Source: Bacteroidota bacterium
GTDB lineage: Bacteria > Bacteroidota > Bacteroidia > Cytophagales > Cyclobacteriaceae
DNA: 24,015 bases
Direction of reading: 5' to 3'
Assembly: GCA_003242315.1 (NCBI GenBank)
Contig: QGUY01000019.1
Span: 1-24,015 of the forward strand
Below, in pieces: positions 7,749 through 14,192 of this stretch. The translations under genes were made by a program, and so were the position numbers. The notes beneath the pieces were generated by a model. That model made no database searches, was not told where the DNA came from, and saw only the letters and a program-made list of their open reading frames with translations. Within the stretch, counting starts at the first letter, position 1; every line of letters starts with the position of its first letter.

Positions 7749-8135
7749 TCAACCTCCCATCCAATTATCCTGAAGCTTTTTCAGCTTGTCTTCAAGAGAT
7801 TCCTTGATGTCATCGGCCTTTTCTGCAACCACATCCTTCCATTCTTCGGCTTCCTTCTTCAATTGTTCTGCCTTTTCAGCGCTTGCTTCTCTGAGTTGCG
7901 TTGCCTTGGCTGCTACGGATTTGGAGATAGCCCGGGCTTTTGACTTAACTTTGCGCGCTACTTTCCTGGAAGCCGCCCTGGTTTTTTTGGTTACTTTTTT
8001 TGCTGTCTTCTTTGCTTTCGCTACAGCTTTTTTCGCGGTCTTACGCGTCTTCCGGGCGCCTTTCTTTGCAGCTCTGGCCACTTTTCGGGCCGTCTTCCTT
8101 GCGGCCTTCTTAGCCTTCTTGACTTTTTTTGCCAT
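7749..8135 (-). CDS. Histone H1-like Lys/Ala-rich DNA-binding protein
   Basis: A 128-residue protein in two parts. Residues 1 to about 70 are almost only Lys, Ala, Arg, Thr and Val in short repeats such as AKK, ARK, TAKK and KKTAKK, like the C-terminal tail of histone H1 and bacterial Hc1/Hc2 or AlgP-type proteins; it should bind DNA without sequence specificity and compact it. Residues about 72-124 are a highly charged, heptad-like helix with many Glu and Asp (EKAEQLKKEAEEW, EKADDIKESLEDKLKKL), suggesting a coiled coil for self-association or for masking the basic arm. It ends NWMGG. The start ATG at 8135-8133 is the natural one. The stop is only 5 bases from the SulP stop, a tail-to-tail arrangement with no intrinsic terminator between them. 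The complementary strand is also open here, a by-product of low-complexity codons. Confidence 0.85.
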   Translation of the reverse strand: MAKKVKKAKKAARKTARKVARAAKKGARKTRKTAKKAVAKAKKTAKKVTKKTRAASRKVARKVKSKARAISKSVAAKATQLREASAEKAEQLKKEAEEWKDVVAEKADDIKESLEDKLKKLQDNWMGG

Positions 8136-8269
8136 TGGTATGAGGTTGAGTTTAGTTTAACGGATGGTGGTTATGTTACCTAATTTAACGGAAGCTGATT
8201 CGCATTCAAAGTTGAGCAGCATATTTAGTTTTAAAATACTGCTAACTTCACGGGCAAAAAGTTGGAGAC
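8136..8269. promoter_or_regulatory. Divergent promoter region with AT-rich imperfect hairpin
   Basis: These 134 bases lie between the starts of the H1-like gene (minus) and the SDR gene (plus) and must promote both. AGCAG (8215-8219) and CTGCT (8239-8243) close an imperfect AT-rich stem centred on TTTAGTTTTAAAA. On the minus strand a CAACTTTG octamer, one mismatch from the -7 consensus, lies near 8207-8214. Neither element is strong enough to call a precise promoter. Confidence 0.35.
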
Positions 8270-9232
8270 ATGGGATTGCAGGTAATACTTGGATCGGGTG
8301 GTGCCATCGGTGTTGAACTGGCCAAGGTCCTCAAATCGTATACCGATAAGGTCAGGTTGGTCGCGCGCAATCCGAAGAAGGTTATGGGCGACGAGGAGTT
8401 GTTTCCGGGCGATCTCCTTGATCCCAATGTTGCGCAAGCGGCTGTTCGGGGGGCGGAGATTGCGTATCTAACCGTGGGCCTGCCTTATAGCACCAAAGTT
8501 TGGAAGGAAAAGTGGCCGGCGCTGATGCAAAACGTTATTGCCGCCTGCAAAAGACACGGTACGCGACTCGTGTTTTTCGATAATGTATATCCGATAGACA
8601 TCGCCCACATCGGACATATGACCGAAGAGTCGCCGATAAATCCTCCATCCCGGAAGGGTAAGGTTCGCACCCAGATCGACCGAATGCTGATGGACGAAAT
8701 GGGTAAGGGAGCACTTCAGGCAATTATTGCTCGGTCGGCCGACTTTTACGGTCCTGACCCGACCGTAGGAATGAGTGCCCTGCTCGAAATGACGGTAAAG
8801 AATATGCTCAAAGGCAAGCCCGCCAATTGGTTCTGCCGTCTGGACAAAAAGCATTCTTTTACCTACACACCCGACGCGGCGCAGGCTACAGCCATCCTGG
8901 GAAATGACCCGTCGGCGTACAATCAAATTTGGCATCTGCCGACAGCATCCAATCCGTTGACAGGTGGTGAATGGATCGAGCTCTTTGCCCGTGAGATGCG
9001 CGTTCCGGCGCGCAAGATGGTTGCGCCGAAATCCATCATAAAAGTCATGGGGCTCTTCAACCCTCTGATGGGTGAGTTAAGTGAAATGCTGTATCAGTTT
9101 GATCGCGATTATGTCTTCGATAGTACGAAGTTCGAAAGGACTTACAAATTCACGCCTACGCCATACCATGAAGGAGCCCGCCAGGTAGTGCATACCTTAT
9201 TACAGGTATCTGATCTCGATCAGAAAAAGTAA
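8270..9232 (+). CDS. Atypical SDR, NAD-dependent epimerase/dehydratase-like protein
   Basis: A 320-residue cytoplasmic protein with an N-terminal Rossmann fold: strand VILGSGGAIGVELAKVL has the nucleotide loop GxGGxxG at residues 8-14, followed by a basic VRLVARNPKKV that suits NADP or NAD binding, GDLLDP near 46-51 and YLTVGLPY near 67-74. FFDNVYP near 103 corresponds to the active-site strand of extended SDRs. The usual catalytic Tyr-x-x-x-Lys is not visible: the equivalent stretch reads PPSRKGKVRTQID with no Tyr, which places it among atypical SDRs (NmrA-like or reductase relatives) that may bind a cofactor without classical catalysis. The C-terminal half, with FYGPDPTVG and WHLPTASNPLTGGEW, is typical of the family's substrate domain. 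No substrate can be named. The gene stands alone between the divergent H1-like gene and the beta-helix protein. Confidence 0.82.
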   Translation: MGLQVILGSGGAIGVELAKVLKSYTDKVRLVARNPKKVMGDEELFPGDLLDPNVAQAAVRGAEIAYLTVGLPYSTKVWKEKWPALMQNVIAACKRHGTRLVFFDNVYPIDIAHIGHMTEESPINPPSRKGKVRTQIDRMLMDEMGKGALQAIIARSADFYGPDPTVGMSALLEMTVKNMLKGKPANWFCRLDKKHSFTYTPDAAQATAILGNDPSAYNQIWHLPTASNPLTGGEWIELFAREMRVPARKMVAPKSIIKVMGLFNPLMGELSEMLYQFDRDYVFDSTKFERTYKFTPTPYHEGARQVVHTLLQVSDLDQKK

Positions 9233-9329
9233 ACTGTTACATCAGCGCGCATCAGTGGTACATGCGTGCAAAGTCTCGTCCAGCCAGCTCGCTACCTTGC
9301 CTCGTAAACGAATCTGAGGGCAATAGCAT

Positions 9330-12023
9330 ATGAAAAAGTTTATAGCTGGCTTTTTTCTTCTGACGGCATTATCGATTTCGTCCGTCGCACAAGTTATTTA
9401 CGTCAACCACGCCGCAGCTGGAGCGAACAACGGATCGAGTTGGGGAAACGCTTACACGTCTTTATCCGATGCTCTTGCTGTTGCATCACCTGGTACCGAA
9501 ATCTGGGTAGCTGCGGGAACGTACTACCCCGAGGTTGCGGTAGACGTGAACCAGGACATGATACTGGATTCACGTGAGAAAACATTTCACATCCCGAACG
9601 GTGTCATGCTGTTTGGTGGATTTGCTGGTGTGGAGGCATCGAAGGAGGAACGCGACTGGCAGGCTAATGTGACGATTCTCAGCGGTGATCTCGATCACAA
9701 TGACGTAGCTACAGATGGGATACCGCATGACGCAGATGATCTTGTAGGCTCGAACGCATATCACGTTGTGTACACAGTGAATGCTGACGAGAATACAGGT
9801 GTTGACGGATTTGTTATTGTCGGAGGCAGTGCGAGTCCAGAATCGCCAGCGAGCCTGTTCGATCCCAACCTTGATGGCGGCGGATGGTTCAACGATCTGC
9901 AGGCTCCCTCGTTTACGAGCAGCCCCACGATCCGCAACACCAGGTTTCAGGCAAACTACGCAGCATCTGAGGGTGGTGGATTTTTTACGAAGTCAGGGCC
10001 GACAGGAGCGCAGATGGTCTCTGAGATTAGTCATACACGGTTTATTCGCAATAAGTCGGACGCCACCGGGGGAGGAATTTTTGTAGGGTCCTTTCAGGCA
10101 GGAAATTACGCTCCGGAAATTCGGGGATGTGAGTTCGTTGGTAACGAGGCTACTCTAAGAGGCGGTGCCTTGTATTTGTTGGGTGATCACTCAACGATTG
10201 ATTCTGTGCTCTTCCGTCAGAACAAGGCAACTGCAATTTCCCTGGGTGGAGAGACCCGTCCCGGGGCAGGAGGTGCCGCTATTCTCGTTGGTTCAAACGC
10301 GATGTTCTCTACGTGCGTCTTCATTGAAAACTCTGCAACGGGAAATCCTACCGGAGCCTATGAAGGAGGTGGAGGAGGTGCCATTCACATGTCTATTAAC
10401 GATGTTCAAACTGAAGTTTGGGGTCCGGCATCACCGTCGTTTTTCAATTGTGCGTTCTTTCTCAATCAAGCGGAGGGCAATACGTCGGCATGGGGCGGCG
10501 CCGTTGTGCATCTCAACGATGCCGGAAGGCTGCGTCCCAAATATGTCAACTGTGTGTTCGCAAATAACAGGGCGCAAAACTTCGGAGGAGCCATTGCCAA
10601 CTTTACGCGTGTCATTGGTGGGCCTTCTTTTACTCCAGAACTCAATCCAGGTTTCACGAACTGCACTTTTCATAACAATCTCGCTATGGTGCGAGGTGGG
10701 GCACTGTACAACGAAGGGTTCACCTTTATGGGTACCCAGGTGCTGAATCAAACGGTGGTAAACACGATCCTCTTCGCCAACAACGCGCCGGAAGGGTCGG
10801 AAGTATTTACGATGGGAAGTGGTAACACGACCTTTTCACATTCCCTTATCCTTTTCTCTGGTGGAAGTGGTGCCGGATGGAATCCCGCGGTTGGTATAGA
10901 TGGTGGCAATAATATTGACACATCTCCTGGCTTTGTCATGGCTGCTGATCCCGACGGCGCGGATAATATTTTTGGTACTGACGACGACGGGCTGCGGCTC
11001 ATGCCTATATCACCTGCAATCAGCGCCGGCAATAGTGCGGCACCCGGTCTCATGGGCGTGTCTATCGACTTTCGCGGAGGGCCGAGGATACTGGGTTCTG
11101 CTGTCGACATGGGAGCATACGAGCAGCAAGGTCTGATAGTTCCGGATCTTGACATATACTGGCTTGCACCATGGGAGAAAATCAATCCTCCATGCCTGAC
11201 TTGTCCCTGGGGCGTTCTCCTCGCGGACAAAATACTCAGTCGCTTCGATTGGCGTAAACCAGCACAGTTCATCGATTATGGAGATCATGCGGAGGTACGA
11301 GGCGAGATTGTGAGCACGTTGCACAAGGATGTGTCTTTTGAAGTTTATCTGAAGCTGGAGAAGCCACGCGACTGGAAAGCATGGAGCAGGCTCGGTCGCA
11401 CGTGGATCGTTTACACCCCTGCGGCCCTGAAAGCAGCCTTGCGTGGGCACATCGACTGGACTTACTGGGAATTATCTGACGATAGTTATCTCATTGGAAC
11501 CGGCGATATAGAAGGCAAGTTGAAGCTTACGCATGCGCCATCGAACTATAGGGTGGGCTTCCAATTTGGTAAAGGCGCAAACGGCTGGGATGGCGACCTC
11601 GGATTGGGCGGTACGTTTTCGTATTCAGGAAGGGTGAAGTATCAAGGAAAAACACACACCCTCAAGGGTGTTGGAAGTCTGAACTCCGATGCGGAAAAAT
11701 GTACGCGGGACTGTGTTCCCGAACTCAGTACACGCGCTGCAACGCCAATTGCTGCCGATGTGGACGTACCCGCGCGAAATTTACCGCTCATTTATCCAAA
11801 CCCGGCACGCGATCATATTGAGATCAACACGCCGGAACTGGAAGGTGAGTACAGAGTGACGATCTTTGACCGTCAGGGCCAACCCCTGAAGGATCAACGC
11901 TCACGCGCCAGGAACGGCAACTTGATCATGTCGGTGAACGACCTCTCACGGGGACTCTATTATGTTAGGGTTGTTTCCGCGGCAGGAGTCACGATGAGTC
12001 AAAAGGTTCTGATCGAACCGTAA
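9330..12023 (+). CDS. Secreted right-handed beta-helix protein with T9SS sorting domain
   Basis: An 897-residue exported protein. Residues 1-21 are a signal peptide ending SVAQ. YVNHAAAGANNGSSWGNAYTSL, starting near residue 25, opens the 'choice-of-anchor Q' / polymorphic-outer-membrane type beta-helix, which runs to about 597 with repeated GG(A/G)-N-x(2)F/C-x-N turns and closes with VDMGAYE. Residues about 600-810 form a different, Trp/Tyr/Gly-rich beta domain containing paired cysteines (CLTC near 628-631, and CTRDC near 791-795) that I do not recognise. Residues about 818-897 are a type A T9SS C-terminal sorting domain: IYPNPARDHIEI, then GLYYVRV and a final SQKVLIEP. It should cross the outer membrane through the type IX machinery and be anchored on or released from the surface. 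Adhesin or polysaccharide-binding or -lyase roles are possible; no catalytic motif was identified. Confidence 0.87.
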   Translation: MKKFIAGFFLLTALSISSVAQVIYVNHAAAGANNGSSWGNAYTSLSDALAVASPGTEIWVAAGTYYPEVAVDVNQDMILDSREKTFHIPNGVMLFGGFAGVEASKEERDWQANVTILSGDLDHNDVATDGIPHDADDLVGSNAYHVVYTVNADENTGVDGFVIVGGSASPESPASLFDPNLDGGGWFNDLQAPSFTSSPTIRNTRFQANYAASEGGGFFTKSGPTGAQMVSEISHTRFIRNKSDATGGGIFVGSFQAGNYAPEIRGCEFVGNEATLRGGALYLLGDHSTIDSVLFRQNKATAISLGGETRPGAGGAAILVGSNAMFSTCVFIENSATGNPTGAYEGGGGGAIHMSINDVQTEVWGPASPSFFNCAFFLNQAEGNTSAWGGAVVHLNDAGRLRPKYVNCVFANNRAQNFGGAIANFTRVIGGPSFTPELNPGFTNCTFHNNLAMVRGGALYNEGFTFMGTQVLNQTVVNTILFANNAPEGSEVFTMGSGNTTFSHSLILFSGGSGAGWNPAVGIDGGNNIDTSPGFVMAADPDGADNIFGTDDDGLRLMPISPAISAGNSAAPGLMGVSIDFRGGPRILGSAVDMGAYEQQGLIVPDLDIYWLAPWEKINPPCLTCPWGVLLADKILSRFDWRKPAQFIDYGDHAEVRGEIVSTLHKDVSFEVYLKLEKPRDWKAWSRLGRTWIVYTPAALKAALRGHIDWTYWELSDDSYLIGTGDIEGKLKLTHAPSNYRVGFQFGKGANGWDGDLGLGGTFSYSGRVKYQGKTHTLKGVGSLNSDAEKCTRDCVPELSTRAATPIAADVDVPARNLPLIYPNPARDHIEINTPELEGEYRVTIFDRQGQPLKDQRSRARNGNLIMSVNDLSRGLYYVRVVSAAGVTMSQKVLIEP

Positions 12024-12358
12024 GTGCGTGGTTGAACTTAATGCATCGGTGGAATGTGAAACCGGATTCAGCAGGATACAATGTTTGTAGAAATTGAATA
12101 CAACGGCAACTCATTCCTCTATTACAGCGACTTATTTAATACGTAGTGCTCTTATAAACAGGAAAAACTTTAAGCACGAAAGCCTTCGTCGGAGATAATA
12201 CGACATCCCAATAATTTTCCAGGTCTTTAAGGAATATCATCGCTCACTTTGTGGCGATGATATTTTTTGTTTTTATTGATGTATAGTTTACACTATTCAG
12301 TAAATTGTATTTGACCAGACTGTGAAGTTCATCTGCGGTGACTCCACGGCATAAACCT
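12024..12358. other. Intergenic region between the T9SS protein and the ECF sigma gene
   Basis: No gene is supported; the longest plus-strand frames are near 20 codons. The first 200 bases show nothing recognisable. They are followed by the intrinsic terminator listed separately, then an AT-rich stretch (12270-12320) that should hold the sigma-gene promoter; TGTATTTG at 12307-12314 is one mismatch from the -7 consensus, about 45 bases before the chosen ATG, without a clear -33 box. Confidence 0.5.
12233..12268 (+). terminator. Strong intrinsic terminator
   Basis: AATATCATCGC (12233-12243) pairs perfectly with GCGATGATATT (12254-12264), an 11-bp stem; inside, CAC and GTG (12245-12247 and 12251-12253) extend it around a TTT loop with one bulged T. 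A run of six T (12263-12268) then G and five T follow. It sits 210 bases after the T9SS-protein stop and insulates the ECF/SusCD locus from upstream transcription. Confidence 0.85.
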
Positions 12359-12907
12359 ATGAGTAAGTATCGTTCCTATTCGGATGAGATTCTTGCAGAT
12401 CTCCTTCACCGTGGAGACATGCGGGCCTTTGAGGCTATCTACCGGAAATACTGGCGTGAAATTTTTGTAGCAGCGTTTCAACGCACCGGCTCGCGTGAAG
12501 TGTGTGAAGAGATTGTGCAGGATATTTTTGCCGCGCTCTGGAATAACCGCGAACATGTTCGCATTCAATGCCTCAAAGTATACCTGCACGCTGCCGCCAG
12601 GTACCGTGTTATCGACCACATTCACCGTGAGATGAATCTCCGTGCCATGATCGCCGACCGGGATGCGACGCTTGTAGACAATGGTACTGAAGAAAGCGTG
12701 CTTCTTAACGATCTGTCGGGTGCCCTTCAAAAGGAAATTGAAAAACTTCCTGCGCGCTGCCAGCTCGTTTTCAAGCTTAGCCGCGAGCGCAATCTTTCTA
12801 TAAAGCAGGTGGCCCGGCAGCTTGGCATTTCAGAAAAGACGGTCGAGAACCAGCTTAGCAAGGCCATGAAGCTGCTTCGCATGAACCTTCGTCATTACTC
12901 TTCCTGA
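12359..12907 (+). CDS. ECF sigma-70 factor, Bacteroidota SusCD-linked type
   Basis: A 182-residue RNA polymerase sigma factor of the extracytoplasmic-function group. Region 2 covers about 8-70, with LADLLHRGDMRAFEAIYRKYW and the core-binding EIVQDIFAALW. Region 4 covers about 115-172, with LPARCQLVFKLSRE and the helix-turn-helix IKQVARQLGISEKTVENQLSKAMKLLR. Only these two domains are present, as in ECF factors. I prefer the ATG at 12359, because MSKYRSYSDEILADL matches the usual start of these proteins; an in-frame GTG at 12338 would add seven residues. FecR follows 112 bases downstream and a SusC with STN domain after that, so it most likely transcribes susCD when FecR is relieved by the receptor. 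Confidence 0.92.
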   Translation: MSKYRSYSDEILADLLHRGDMRAFEAIYRKYWREIFVAAFQRTGSREVCEEIVQDIFAALWNNREHVRIQCLKVYLHAAARYRVIDHIHREMNLRAMIADRDATLVDNGTEESVLLNDLSGALQKEIEKLPARCQLVFKLSRERNLSIKQVARQLGISEKTVENQLSKAMKLLRMNLRHYSS

Positions 12908-12935
12908 TCCCTTTCAAAAAAATTTGCCTTCCGCG

Positions 12936-12969
12936 TAGGGGAAAAACGTTTGCGGACCGACTATATACC
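12936..12969 (+). promoter_or_regulatory. Possible ECF-dependent promoter before fecR
   Basis: The sigma-fecR gap contains TAGGGGAAAAACG (from 12936) and, 25 bases after the G-run start, CTATATACC (12961-12969). A TAGGGG-type block followed by a CTATATA-type block between an ECF gene and its FecR gene is a layout I remember from other Bacteroidota loci, and could be the promoter read by the cognate sigma factor. A short CTCT/AGAG hairpin (12980-12993) lies just downstream. This is inference from resemblance only. Confidence 0.3.
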
Positions 12970-13019
12970 TAAAAGCGCCCTCTCTTTTTAGAGTGTGCGG
13001 GTCGACCTAACCCTATGCC

Positions 13020-14024
13020 ATGGAGAAAGACATTACCAAAGATCTTCTGAGGCGATACCTTGCGGGGGAATGTACTCGGGAAGAGCAGGAGCGCGTTAAC
13101 GCATGGTATCAATCGCTTGGAAACGAAGCAGATGTAACCGGCATCCTGGACGTGATCCAGGATGAGGGGGTTGAGGATCGGCTTCTGAGCAACATCAAGG
13201 CTCGCATCGCGGTGGGGGAATCTGAGCGGCCGGTGAGGTCGCTCCCGGTACGGAGAACCACCCATTGGGTTCGTTACGCTGCAGTCATTCTCTTACTGAT
13301 TCTTGCAGGCGCCGGCACTTTCTACTTCTCGTCTTCCGATGAGAATGCGCTTAACGAACAAGTTTTTGTCGAGAATTCCGACCCCACAATCCGTCGCATC
13401 CGCCTTCCCGACGGATCAGTCATCTGGCTCTATCCCAACAGTAGCATAGAATACGGCGAGGGCTTCGGCAACGGTGATAGGAACGTATTGCTTAAGGGCG
13501 AGGCTTTCTTTGTTGTTGCGAGGGATGAGAACCATCCTTTTTCCATCAAGACCTCCGAAGTGGTCACCACGGTCCTGGGTACAAGTTTCAACATTAAAGC
13601 TTACGAACACGAACCCGCGATTGAGGTTGAAGTAATGTCTGGAAAGGTTCGTGTTGGCCTTAGCCACAACACAGGGCAGGAGGTGCTGCTTACTTCGAAT
13701 CAAAAAGCGACTTATCGAAAAGGGGAGGCGAAAGTAGAAATGAATAGTGAATCTCCGGAAACTGAAAACGAACTCGCGATCTGGAAGCCTACTAACCTGT
13801 TCTTTGAGAACGCTTCGGTAGGTACGGTCTTGCAAGCGCTTAACGAGCGATTCAAGGTCCGGATTCACGTATCCAGCGGAAGTATTCTTGACTGCATGAT
13901 TCGGGCAGATTTCAACGATCAGAATCTGCCTGACATCCTGGAGTTGCTGAGCAAGTCAATCAACGCTACCTACAGATACGAAGACAATGTCTTTTACCTG
14001 GATGGCGAAGGATGTACCAATTAG
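13020..14024 (+). CDS. FecR-family anti-sigma factor with DUF4974
   Basis: A 334-residue inner-membrane regulator. Residues 1-82 are the cytoplasmic sigma-binding part (LLRRYLAGECTREEQERVNAWY). One membrane helix spans about 83-103 (WVRYAAVILLLILAGAGTFYF). The periplasmic FecR domain lies at about 120-215, with the signature IRLPDGSVIWLYPNSSIEY, LLKGEAFFVV and TTVLGTSFNIKAY. A DUF4974-type STN-like domain occupies about 258-330 (FENASVGTVLQALNERFKV). Such proteins hold the ECF sigma factor until the receptor's STN domain signals substrate binding across the periplasm. Upstream sigma factor and downstream STN-containing SusC make this a complete three-part relay. No damage is visible. Confidence 0.93.
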   Translation: MEKDITKDLLRRYLAGECTREEQERVNAWYQSLGNEADVTGILDVIQDEGVEDRLLSNIKARIAVGESERPVRSLPVRRTTHWVRYAAVILLLILAGAGTFYFSSSDENALNEQVFVENSDPTIRRIRLPDGSVIWLYPNSSIEYGEGFGNGDRNVLLKGEAFFVVARDENHPFSIKTSEVVTTVLGTSFNIKAYEHEPAIEVEVMSGKVRVGLSHNTGQEVLLTSNQKATYRKGEAKVEMNSESPETENELAIWKPTNLFFENASVGTVLQALNERFKVRIHVSSGSILDCMIRADFNDQNLPDILELLSKSINATYRYEDNVFYLDGEGCTN

Positions 14025-14076
14025 ACTAAACCCAAACCCACGGCTATGACGAAATAGAGATAACGACAAAAAAAGA

Positions 14077-14168
14077 GAGACCAGGAATGTGGCGTCATCC
14101 CCGGTCTCAAGAAGGCGCCCCGAATCACGTCCCCTGCAAGGTAGTGACGGGGCCTTTGTCTCATTCCT
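14077..14168 (+). promoter_or_regulatory. fecR-susC leader with two hairpins and an alternative fold
   Basis: Hairpin 1 pairs GAGACC (14077-14082) with GGTCTC (14103-14108). Hairpin 2 pairs GCCCCG (14117-14122) with CGGGGC (14148-14153) and, inside, TCAC (14125-14128) with GTGA (14144-14147); it is followed by CCTTTGTCTC, a weak T-rich tail. A competing long-range pairing is available: AGGAATG (14083-14089) with CATTCCT (14162-14168), and the GAGAC arm of hairpin 1 can instead pair with GTCTC (14158-14162). This permits mutually exclusive folds before the susC start at 14193, so the segment could be an attenuator or a processing/stability element between the regulator and transporter genes. 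Not experimentally supported. Confidence 0.45.
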
Positions 14169-14192
14169 ACAGAACGAAACAACACCAAATGT

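Noticed and set aside
7786..8160. 124-codon plus-strand frame opposite the H1-like gene
   Set aside because: Its Phe/Ala-rich translation is the complement of Lys/Ala codons; the minus-strand product has family resemblance and a sensible start.
10165..10746. 193-codon plus-strand frame in another phase of the beta-helix gene
   Set aside because: The main frame encodes continuous beta-helix repeats with signal peptide and sorting domain; this is a shadow.
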